Position numbers and translations under genes: made by a program. From the NCBI GenBank assembly GCA_947442115.1, contig CANEVK010000123.1, positions 1 to 8,067 on the forward strand: DNA of 8,067 nt. Direction: 5' to 3'. Under the pieces are notes generated by a model. It saw only the letters and a list, made by a program, of their open reading frames with translations, did not search any database and was not told the origin of the DNA. The stretch comes from Bacteriovoracaceae bacterium. Its GTDB lineage: Bacteria; Bdellovibrionota; Bacteriovoracia; Bacteriovoracales; Bacteriovoracaceae. Positions within the stretch are counted from its first letter, which is position 1; the number at the start of each line of letters is the position of its first letter. Shown one piece after another: positions 1-5,632 of the stretch.

Positions 1-468
1 AGGCTGTTTCGAGAAACTCAAATAATTTTCAAAAGGATAGAAGTTGGCCCACAAAAACATTAACGTTGCAGTGATTAAAGTAACTACTCAGAGATAGCGA
101 GAACTATTCACTTTAAATCAATTTAAACCTAGAGCTTGATAAATGGTTCATCGCATTTAGAATAAATAGGGAGCAAGATGGTCTTGCTCACTAAAATGGT
201 TGATCTCCGTTGATTAGACAGCATAGAAAATGGGGGGCGCCAGTCACACACAAATTCAACTTCGCTTACAAATAGATCACCAGTTCAGAAAAATATCAGA
301 TAAGATAAATTGTCTTCAAATCAAGTAAGTCACTGTTTTTATTATGCTTTGGCATGTAACAATTTTTTTCCATTTTTCTTTTAAAAAAAAATTAATCTCT
401 ATTAGACAAAGAAAAGATTAACAACGGATGGATTAAAACCATTAGATATAAACACAGGAGTCGAGCTT
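1..468. other. Non-coding leader region with no supported gene
   Basis: I see no convincing gene here on either strand. Frames 1 and 3 are open from the left edge to stops at 61-63 and 72-74, so the tail of an upstream gene is possible, but the stretch is too short to choose. The best small ORF (230-328, 32 codons) has no ribosome binding site. The part from about 335 to 420 is very A+T-rich with long T and A runs, as expected of the promoter region for the gene at 469, but I could not find a -35/-10 pair with good spacing. The one clear structure is the hairpin at 171-189, listed separately. Confidence 0.6.
171..189. repeat. Perfect 8-bp inverted repeat with 3-nt loop
   Basis: GAGCAAGA (171-178) and TCTTGCTC (182-189) are exact reverse complements around TGG, so RNA from either strand could form a tight hairpin. 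On the + strand it is followed by ACTAAAATGG, without a T run, so it is not a standard intrinsic terminator. On the - strand the stem is followed by CCTATTTATT, only a weak T-rich tail. It could end transcription of a gene left of the window, be a protein-binding site, or belong to a small RNA. The function is unknown. Confidence 0.5.
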
Positions 469-909
469 ATGAAAAAACTATTAGTAGGACTGTTGGTTTT
501 AGCTTCAATTTCAGCTTTTGCGAAATCAGGGTCTAATGGCTCTCAAGATTTGCTTAGCATTGTGGGCAAAAGAACATTTGCCTTAAAAGTAATTAAGCCG
601 ATTGACCTAGAGGGTGGGCAAACCATATTAAAACTCGGGGATCACTGCCGCATGAGCTTCAGTTGGGACTCAGAAGCAAGAGTCGTGGACGCAGACAAAA
701 TCATTAATGTGAGAATGGCAGGAGTTGAAACCAACCAAAAAAAGAATTCAATTGGCTACGTCATGAGTATTGATGACCAGAAAAATAATCTTTTAACTTT
801 ATCATGCTATGGTCTGAAACTAAGTGATGATTTTACAGTGGATCAATTCTCATCTGAAATCTCTGAATATCTAGAGTTAGAGAAATTGCCAGCACCTAAG
901 AAAATCTAG
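469..909 (+). CDS. Small secreted protein of unknown function
   Basis: This 146-residue protein is probably exported by Sec: residues 1-19 have a lysine-bearing start, a hydrophobic core and an A-F-A end, typical of a signal peptidase I site. The ATG has a clear AGGAG (456-460) eight bases upstream, which supports this start. The mature part of about 127 residues has no transmembrane segment and looks like alternating beta strands. It has only two cysteines, in GDHCRMSF and TLSCYGLK, which could form one disulfide in the periplasm. I recognise no family. It lies 128 bases before the HTH gene and is separate from the downstream operon. Its last codons are odd: one base of slippage near 901-905 would open a further 24 codons to a stop at 975, so the true C-terminus may be longer. 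It is probably a real gene, but its role is unassigned. Confidence 0.75.
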   Translation: MKKLLVGLLVLASISAFAKSGSNGSQDLLSIVGKRTFALKVIKPIDLEGGQTILKLGDHCRMSFSWDSEARVVDADKIINVRMAGVETNQKKNSIGYVMSIDDQKNNLLTLSCYGLKLSDDFTVDQFSSEISEYLELEKLPAPKKI

Positions 910-1037
910 TCATAGATGAGACTAATGAATCGATGAACGAAGAAAAACCGACCAGTGAAGGGAAAAGGAAGCTTTGAAATTCTCTGGTCCAAATAACGAA
1001 TAAAATATTAACTAAGTAAACCCAGGTTGATCATTGT

Positions 1038-1292
1038 ATGAAACAACATCACAGCCTCAATTTGACGGATATACTGAAAGAAGAGCTTTCCCAAAAGAAA
1101 TTAAAAAATCCCTCTTACTCAATAAGGGCACTCGCTCGTGACATCGATATCCCATATAGTGCAGTTTCAAGACTGCTCTCCTTAAATGCAGAGCTGAACC
1201 CTAAACATAAATATAAGGTCGGTTTGTTTTTAAAGATACCTAAGGCAGACCTTCTCGATTTTATTTTCTATGAACAGCCTGGTTCAAATTGA
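1038..1292 (+). CDS. Stand-alone TIGR02147-like HTH protein, possibly a truncated regulator
   Basis: This 84-residue protein matches the N-terminal helix-turn-helix part of the TIGR02147 family. The core runs from about residue 12 to 75: an ILKEELSQKK-type helix, NPSYSIRALARDIDIP, then YSAVSRLLS where the family normally has a serine-rich recognition helix, then a helix ending in DLLDFIF. Family members are usually about 250-300 residues and continue into a long C-terminal effector region (DUF4423-like). Here the protein stops just after the HTH, so it is either a natural HTH-only DNA-binding protein or the front end of a broken gene. The start ATG has only a weak AGG (1024-1026) at 11 bases spacing. 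It is cytoplasmic, with no signal peptide. It lies 232 bases upstream of the redox operon and could regulate it, but that is inference from position only. Confidence 0.72.
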   Translation: MKQHHSLNLTDILKEELSQKKLKNPSYSIRALARDIDIPYSAVSRLLSLNAELNPKHKYKVGLFLKIPKADLLDFIFYEQPGSN

Positions 1293-1524
1293 ATCAGATT
1301 TTTCACACACCTCATCACTTACTAATTGTTTTATTCAGTTAATTTAATTAAAAGCTTTCTATATTTTTTTGAATGAACGGCTAGATGGTACAAGTAACGG
1401 CCAAAGAAGCGCTAAATTTATTAGGGAGCAGTCGATTTATTTATAAACACTCTTTTATCTATTGAAGAATTTAATAAAAACTTTGAGAACTTAAAAGTTC
1501 TGTAGTTTTAAGGACTTTTTAGAT
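1293..1524. other. A+T-rich intergenic region upstream of the operon, possible decayed coding sequence
   Basis: This gap should hold the promoter of the operon starting at 1525. TATAAA at 1442-1447 is a possible -10 element, but no good -35 lies at the right distance. A 26-codon ORF (1385-1465) reads MVQVTAKEALNLLGSSRFIY, which looks faintly like a short HTH. Another frame is open from 1425 to a TAG at 1503-1505 and contains LLSIEEFNKNFENLKVL, which looks more like coding sequence than random A+T-rich DNA but has no start codon. The two frames may be debris of a decayed gene, perhaps the missing C-terminal part of the HTH protein upstream. I cannot confirm this by eye. Confidence 0.4.
1486..1501. 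promoter_or_regulatory. 16-bp perfect palindrome ahead of the operon, candidate operator or hairpin
   Basis: AGAACTT and AAGTTCT flank a central AA, giving a fully symmetric 16-bp site. It ends eight bases before the AAGGA ribosome binding site of the first operon gene. A dimeric repressor or activator could bind it as DNA. As RNA it could fold into a six-pair stem with a TAAA loop. Only GTAGTTTT follows, so it is a poor terminator. The position suits control of the operon, but no regulator can be assigned from sequence alone. Confidence 0.4.
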
Positions 1525-1539
1525 GTGGATTATATAATG
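1510..1539 (+). promoter_or_regulatory. Ribosome binding site with three competing starts and a 4-codon mini-ORF
   Basis: AAGGA at 1510-1514 serves three possible starts. An ATG at 1523 (8-base spacing) reads only Met-Trp-Ile-Ile and stops at 1535-1537. A GTG at 1525 (10-base spacing) is in frame with the cytochrome. An ATG at 1537, also in frame, overlaps the mini-ORF stop as TAATG. The best-placed start is therefore the mini-ORF, whose stop would hand ribosomes to the ATG at 1537. That would make the real cytochrome start four codons later than the GTG. Chance is also possible. Confidence 0.4.
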
Positions 1540-2253
1540 TCAAAAATTTTACATCCCAATTCTTCTTTTTTAGTCATTTTATTACTATGTTTCGTTAATC
1601 AATCTTGTAATTACAAAATTGAAAAGGGTAATTTCCGTAAAAATGTGGCTGTAGACAAATCATTAATTGAGACAGTTTCTTTTAACCAAATTAAGAGAGA
1701 GGTCTTTGAAGCAAAATGTATCTCATGTCATGGAAATTCTGGTGGTGTAAATCTTGAAACTTATTCAACCAGCGTACAGTATCTGAACGAAATCAAAGGC
1801 TCAGTATTCAATAAACAATCCATGCCAAAAAGTCCCTATCCTCGCTTAAATAAAAGAGAAAGTGAATTACTTATGGCCTGGATTATGGCAGGTGGCCCTG
1901 ACCGGTCATTAAGGACTGTGACAACGGGAGAAGATGGTGGTGAAGAACCACCCTTGCCATCAGTTGATGCCACATTTGATTCCATTCAGCAAAACATCTT
2001 AGCTAAAAAATGTATCGTATGCCACAGCGTTGACGGTGATGCTGAGGATTTACCTCTTGTGACAAAAGATGATCTTGTTAATTCTTCATTTGAAAATCTC
2101 GTTATACCTGGTAACCCGCAAGACAGCCGATTAATGCAGGTCCTTGATCAATATTCAAAGCGCTTTATGCCTCCTCGAAGGTCTGGCATAAGTCCTGTTA
2201 CCGAGGAGGAAAAAAATGCAATTCAAATTTGGATTCAGAATGGCGCAAATTAA
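1525..2253 (+). CDS. Exported two-CxxCH c-type cytochrome, probable lipoprotein
   Basis: This 242-residue protein has two similar heme-binding halves. The first holds C65-I-S-C68-H69, with M100 in SMPKSPYPRL as likely axial ligand, followed by a helix ending in LMAWIMAGGPD. The second holds C163-I-V-C166-H167, with M215 in RFMPPRRSG and a closing IQIWIQNGAN helix. This order (CxxCH, MP loop, W-I-x-x-G-A helix) is typical of the planctomycete-type cytochrome c domains (PSCyt1-like), here in tandem. The N-terminus is a hydrophobic export signal ending near C28 in VNQSC. That could be a lipobox, though Asn at -3 is unusual, so the protein may instead be soluble in the periplasm. The GTG at 1525 gives the longest form and the ATG at 1537 is equally possible. 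It is the first gene of the operon and its end overlaps the YceI-like gene by 38 bases. The expected role is electron transfer in the envelope; partners are unknown. Confidence 0.85.
   Translation: MDYIMSKILHPNSSFLVILLLCFVNQSCNYKIEKGNFRKNVAVDKSLIETVSFNQIKREVFEAKCISCHGNSGGVNLETYSTSVQYLNEIKGSVFNKQSMPKSPYPRLNKRESELLMAWIMAGGPDRSLRTVTTGEDGGEEPPLPSVDATFDSIQQNILAKKCIVCHSVDGDAEDLPLVTKDDLVNSSFENLVIPGNPQDSRLMQVLDQYSKRFMPPRRSGISPVTEEEKNAIQIWIQNGAN
2203..2210 (+). promoter_or_regulatory. Strong ribosome binding site inside the preceding gene
   Basis: GAGGAGGA lies within the last 17 codons of the two-heme cytochrome gene, five bases before the ATG at 2216. It is the strongest ribosome binding site in the window and decides the start of the YceI-like gene, in preference to the later in-frame ATG at 2240. 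Here it encodes part of a Glu-rich stretch of the cytochrome, so one sequence does two jobs. Confidence 0.75.
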
Positions 2254-2803
2254 GTATTTATTATTCTTTTTAGCAGTGAGCTCACTTCAAGCAAAGACAT
2301 TAGATCTTGGAGATGGAGTATTGGTTGAGTATACCGCCAAGGGCAATCCAGGTTTGCTAGTCATTAATGGTAAAGGGGCCAAAGCTAAAGGGTTTTTAAA
2401 GAATGAGAATAAGACATTAAATGGCAGCTTTGTTTTAAATTTAAAGGAATTTAACTCAGATATTGAGATGCGAGATGAGCACCTTCGCGAAAATTATCTT
2501 GAAATTCATAAGGCCGGCTTTGATCAAGCTAAATTAGTTATGAATGATGTCGCCATGGAGGATTTTCCTGAAAATGGTAAGTGGATCCAGAATTCAGTGA
2601 AGGGTATGTTAACGTTTCATGGTGTCACCAAAGAAATTATTCTTCAAACGGATTTAGCGGGGGTTGAGTCTGTGATAAAAGGGAAGATTTCTTTTAAAAT
2701 AAAATTAAAAGATTTTAATATAGAGATTCCCTCATTTGCCGGTATTACGGTTGCGGAAGAAGTGACGATAGCTGCCAATATAAATAATAAGGCTTCTCCT
2801 TGA
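2216..2803 (+). CDS. Secreted YceI-like lipocalin-fold protein
   Basis: This 195-residue protein has a Sec signal peptide (about residues 1-26, ending SSLQA) and a mature domain matching the YceI family. The visible landmarks are the GSFVLNLKEFNSDIEMRDEHL block, with R86, H89 and L90 where YceI proteins carry their conserved R-x-x-H-L, then GMLTFHGVTKEI around H135-K139, and a final run of alternating strands with IPSFAG. Length fits the family (about 180-200 residues). YceI proteins are periplasmic lipocalin-like barrels that bind long isoprenoid lipids such as quinone-type molecules, and they often lie beside cytochromes. Here the gene overlaps the two-heme cytochrome by 38 bases and the cytochrome-barrel gene by four, which implies coupled translation. 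A lipid or quinone carrier role in the same electron path is a reasonable inference. No CxxCH motif is present. Confidence 0.85.
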   Translation: MQFKFGFRMAQIKYLLFFLAVSSLQAKTLDLGDGVLVEYTAKGNPGLLVINGKGAKAKGFLKNENKTLNGSFVLNLKEFNSDIEMRDEHLRENYLEIHKAGFDQAKLVMNDVAMEDFPENGKWIQNSVKGMLTFHGVTKEIILQTDLAGVESVIKGKISFKIKLKDFNIEIPSFAGITVAEEVTIAANINNKASP

Positions 2804-3891
2804 TCATTGTTTTATTCATTTTTTCTATTATTTCAGCATGGTCATATCCAGAATTGGTTCGTTATGGATATTCGAACTGTATAACTTGTCATGTTTCCCC
2901 CTCTGGCGGTGGTGTTTTAAATCTCTATGGACGAGAGCTCTCTAAGGAGATCCTGAGCACTTGGGGAGTTAAAGGAGAACAGTATTTTGCCTATGGGGCA
3001 GTGAAGCTTCCTCAGAATGTAAATCTCCAAGGCTATATGAGAGCGTTGCAGTATCGACGAGATACACCCTATGTTGAAGAAGCAAGAACGATTCTCATGC
3101 AGGCGGACCTAGAAGGTTCATATCAGTCAAATAAAGTGACCACTGTTTTATCATTAGGAAGGCAAGAGAAGCAGCTAGGTGGTGATAAAGTTGTGCAACC
3201 GATTTCAAGGCGCCACTATGTTAACTATCAAGCTTTCGACTCACTTATTTTGAGGGCCGGAAAATTTTCAAGATCTTTTGGTTTAAATACACCTTATCAT
3301 ACAAGTTATGTCCAGCGTGACCTTGGTTTTGGCCAGGAAACTGAAACCTATAATCTTGAAGCTTCACTATATTTAGATCATTTAACTCTAGTGGGGACTA
3401 ATATATTTGGAACCTTTAAAGACAAGACCAGTTATGCCACTGAGAGTGGTCAATCACTTTCAGCTCAATATTCATTTCTTAATAATCAAAAAGTTGGTCT
3501 TTCAACTTTTTACGGTAGAGACGAAGTCCAGCGAAGATCAATTATAGGGCCTTGGCTCATTTTAAACTATAAAAAAGATCTTTTTTTGATGTCGGAAACA
3601 TTTTTTCAGAAAAAAGAACTTTTTAATTCGGGCGTAAATTCATCTGGCTATGTTTCAACAAATCGAATTAATTATCAGATTTATCGTGGGTTAATTCCAT
3701 TTTTTACGTTTGAGGCAAGTCAACTTGATTGGAGCGTCGACACAAGCAAGAAGCAATCTTATGGATTGGGGCTCCAATTTTTTCCAAGACCTCACTTTGA
3801 ATTAATCGCTTCTGCTCAAAGAGACCGTTACTACATTCAAGAAGGATATTTTTCAAGCTTGTATCTTTTTACTTTTAATTTTTACTTATAG
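2800..3891 (+). CDS. CxxCH domain fused to outer-membrane beta-barrel (Cyc2-like architecture)
   Basis: This 363-residue protein starts with a signal peptide (about residues 1-15), then a very short heme-type segment, PELVRYGYSNCITCHVSPSG, with C27-x-x-C30-H31, and a glycine-rich YGRELSKE stretch. From about residue 65 to the end the sequence alternates polar and hydrophobic/aromatic residues in many strands and closes with LYLFTFNFYL, an outer-membrane barrel signature. The layout matches Cyc2, the monoheme cytochrome-porins of iron-oxidising bacteria (usually 400-500 residues), though this barrel is shorter and the heme segment differs. There is no nearby methionine, so the sixth heme ligand is unclear. 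The start is TTG at 2800: it shares bases with the YceI stop (TTGA), has AAGG at 2789-2792, and a stop at 2788-2790 leaves no earlier choice in frame. It probably passes electrons across the outer membrane, though a simple porin with a heme plug is also possible. Confidence 0.75.
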   Translation: MIIVLFIFSIISAWSYPELVRYGYSNCITCHVSPSGGGVLNLYGRELSKEILSTWGVKGEQYFAYGAVKLPQNVNLQGYMRALQYRRDTPYVEEARTILMQADLEGSYQSNKVTTVLSLGRQEKQLGGDKVVQPISRRHYVNYQAFDSLILRAGKFSRSFGLNTPYHTSYVQRDLGFGQETETYNLEASLYLDHLTLVGTNIFGTFKDKTSYATESGQSLSAQYSFLNNQKVGLSTFYGRDEVQRRSIIGPWLILNYKKDLFLMSETFFQKKELFNSGVNSSGYVSTNRINYQIYRGLIPFFTFEASQLDWSVDTSKKQSYGLGLQFFPRPHFELIASAQRDRYYIQEGYFSSLYLFTFNFYL

Positions 3892-3908
3892 CCCATAAGA
3901 GGAATTTT

Positions 3909-5045
3909 ATGTTGAAGTCTTTTTTTGTTTTACTCATTTTTTTGCAATCGAGTTTTACCATCGGTGCAACTCAGGATGATTCTAAATTACTTTCTAAATA
4001 TTTCTTTGAAATTACTGGAAAGCCACTGAGCTTAAAGAACCCTAATCGAGATCGTTGGCTAAGCATGTTTTCAAATAATCAGCAACTTGAAGTGATTCAG
4101 GAAATGTTAAAGGATCCTGGTTTTATTGATAATACTTCTCATGCGTGGGCGATTCGTTATTTGAATGCTGAAAGTTCACCTCATTTAGAGTTAAATGATG
4201 CTCTCGCCTTAATCATTGGTATTATTAGAGACGAACGGAATGCGAAAGACTTTCTACTTGGTAATTATGCCTATTCTGCAGGCCATCGTTTGGGCTCTGG
4301 ATTGCCATCAGTTTCATCAAATGCGGGTTATAAGGAATTTGAGAGGAGATTGCTAAGCTTTAACAAACTTTCCCTCATCCCTTATCAATGGGATGTGCAA
4401 GGATTTGGAGAAAATGCTGGTATTCTTACTACAAGATGGTGGGGAGAAAAGTATTATCAAGCAGGTACAAATCGCCGTGCAGTTGTAGGTCTTTTAAATG
4501 TCTTTATGTGTCAGCCAGTTGAGGCATGGAAAACGTCTCTGCTCTCTACGAAAAGAATACGGCAGGACGTACCGAGGGATCCTTCAAATGATCCTCGTAT
4601 CTTTCAAACTGAATGTCGTTCATGTCATGGCCCCATGGATGCCTTGGCAGGTGCTTTTGCGCACTTGGATTTTAAGAACAATACTTTAGTTTATAATCGA
4701 GATGTTTCAAAAAAATATTTTAATAATGCCCACACTTATCCTGAGGGTTATAAAACAATTGATAACAGTTGGAAGAATCTCCTTATCGTCCGGGAAGATC
4801 TAGGATTTGGTTGGGGCAAAAGAGTAAGCGGGAAAGGTCTTGTTGAGCTCTCTCAAATGATTGTGGAGTCAGATGGCTTTGGACGTTGTCTTGCCAAAAG
4901 GGCCGTCAGTCAATTTTGCCATAAAAATTTAAATTTGAATGATCCGTGGATCCAAGATCTTGGTAGCAAACTAAAATCCGAGGATAGCTATAATTTAAAA
5001 AGTTTATTTGCTGAGGTTTTACTTTCACGAAATTGCATCAATTAA
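3909..5045 (+). CDS. Secreted CxxCH protein resembling the C-terminal part of DUF1592-family proteins
   Basis: This 378-residue protein has a signal peptide (about residues 1-19) and an AGAGGA ribosome binding site (3898-3903) just before its ATG. Its middle resembles DUF1588: G171-I-L-T-T, then N188-R-R-A-V-V-G-L-L, a cysteine in FMCQP, and C236-R-S-C239-H240-GPMD, close to the family's C-x-x-C-H-x-x-M-D-P. The end (about 305-378) resembles DUF1585: V-E-L-S-Q-M-I-V-E-S-D-G-F-G-R-C-L-A-K, then a helix pair and LFAEVLLS. In planctomycetes and myxobacteria these domains form the tail of large DUF1587/DUF1592/DUF1595 cytochrome-linked proteins of unknown activity. Here the protein is much shorter, lacking the usual N-terminal cytochrome, which may instead be supplied by neighbouring genes. 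It is probably periplasmic or surface-exposed and heme-binding. Family assignment is from memory of the motifs and is moderately sure. Confidence 0.7.
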   Translation: MLKSFFVLLIFLQSSFTIGATQDDSKLLSKYFFEITGKPLSLKNPNRDRWLSMFSNNQQLEVIQEMLKDPGFIDNTSHAWAIRYLNAESSPHLELNDALALIIGIIRDERNAKDFLLGNYAYSAGHRLGSGLPSVSSNAGYKEFERRLLSFNKLSLIPYQWDVQGFGENAGILTTRWWGEKYYQAGTNRRAVVGLLNVFMCQPVEAWKTSLLSTKRIRQDVPRDPSNDPRIFQTECRSCHGPMDALAGAFAHLDFKNNTLVYNRDVSKKYFNNAHTYPEGYKTIDNSWKNLLIVREDLGFGWGKRVSGKGLVELSQMIVESDGFGRCLAKRAVSQFCHKNLNLNDPWIQDLGSKLKSEDSYNLKSLFAEVLLSRNCIN

Positions 5046-5067
5046 TTTGACGCCAAAAGGATAATTT

Positions 5068-5622
5068 ATGAAAAAGAAACTATTACTGTCATTATTTTTG
5101 TTTTTGATCTTTTTTAATAACGTTTTTGGTGAAGTCTTTAGGCTTAAAGATTTTCGTCAGATTTTGACACACTTGCAACAGGCAACGAATGTTTATGAAA
5201 GATCGGATTCTTTAAATACTTACTATTTTTCAAGAATATCATCTCTTCCTAAAACTGGTTCAATAGATGAAATCACTCCTCATTCTATACAAACGACTAT
5301 TGGTCTTTCATCTTTTCTATGTGAGAAAATGATCATTAAAGATTTGAATCTTGCTCCTGAAAAAAGATGGGCCCATCAGGTTATTGATTTTAATCTTGCT
5401 CCATCAGAAGGTTTACTTTTGAACAGAAGAATTGAATTAATTAAAAATTATTCCCAGCTTTTTTGGCTCAGAGATCCTGATGCTGAAGAGACTAAAATAC
5501 TAGATTCTTTCATACAAGATTTGATGGCCAGTTATCCTGATGATAGCAAGTCATTATTACAGATTCTTACGGCGACTTGTGTTTCTTTCGCTGCAAGTTT
5601 TGATTCACAGCTAGCGATTTAA
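5068..5622 (+). CDS. Secreted alpha-helical protein of unknown function
   Basis: This 184-residue protein has a strong signal peptide (residues 1-21, ending NNVFG) and AAAAGGA at 5055-5061, seven bases before the ATG. The mature part is mostly predicted helix with two cysteines, C85 and C171, a possible disulfide. It has no CxxCH. Two stretches recall the helical parts of DUF1592/DUF1585-type proteins: a FRLKDFRQILTHLQQAT helix near the start, and W133-L-R-D-P-D-x-E-E followed by a helix and a Cys near the end, like the family's R-x-P-x-x-x-E segment. It may therefore be a helper domain split off from, or paralogous to, the preceding protein, and could pair with it. This is weak and I assign no function. 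It lies 22 bases after its upstream neighbour and 10 before the Tat protein. Confidence 0.75.
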   Translation: MKKKLLLSLFLFLIFFNNVFGEVFRLKDFRQILTHLQQATNVYERSDSLNTYYFSRISSLPKTGSIDEITPHSIQTTIGLSSFLCEKMIIKDLNLAPEKRWAHQVIDFNLAPSEGLLLNRRIELIKNYSQLFWLRDPDAEETKILDSFIQDLMASYPDDSKSLLQILTATCVSFAASFDSQLAI

Positions 5623-5632
5623 TAGGAGTTTT

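Noticed and set aside
1..74. Open frames from the left edge (stops at 61-63 and 72-74) as the tail of an upstream gene
   Set aside because: Two frames are about equally open over 20-23 codons and neither has a recognisable motif, so no partial gene can be supported.
230..328. 32-codon ORF starting ATGGGGGGC
   Set aside because: There is no ribosome binding site upstream and no recognisable motif; this length is expected by chance.
340..452. Sigma-70 promoter for the gene at 469 (TTGGCA 349-354, TATTAT 340-345, TATAAA 447-452)
   Set aside because: No -35/-10 combination has 16-18 bp spacing, and TATAAA at 447-452 lies almost on the ribosome binding site.
1486..1509. Intrinsic terminator between the HTH gene and the operon
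   Set aside because: The stem is A+T-rich with only two G-C pairs, and the following GTAGTTTT is a poor T run; an operator or leader hairpin fits better.
4498..4689. 63-codon ORF on the + strand
   Set aside because: It lies wholly inside the DUF1588-like gene in another frame, where the main frame carries the clear CxxCH motif; it has no ribosome binding site.
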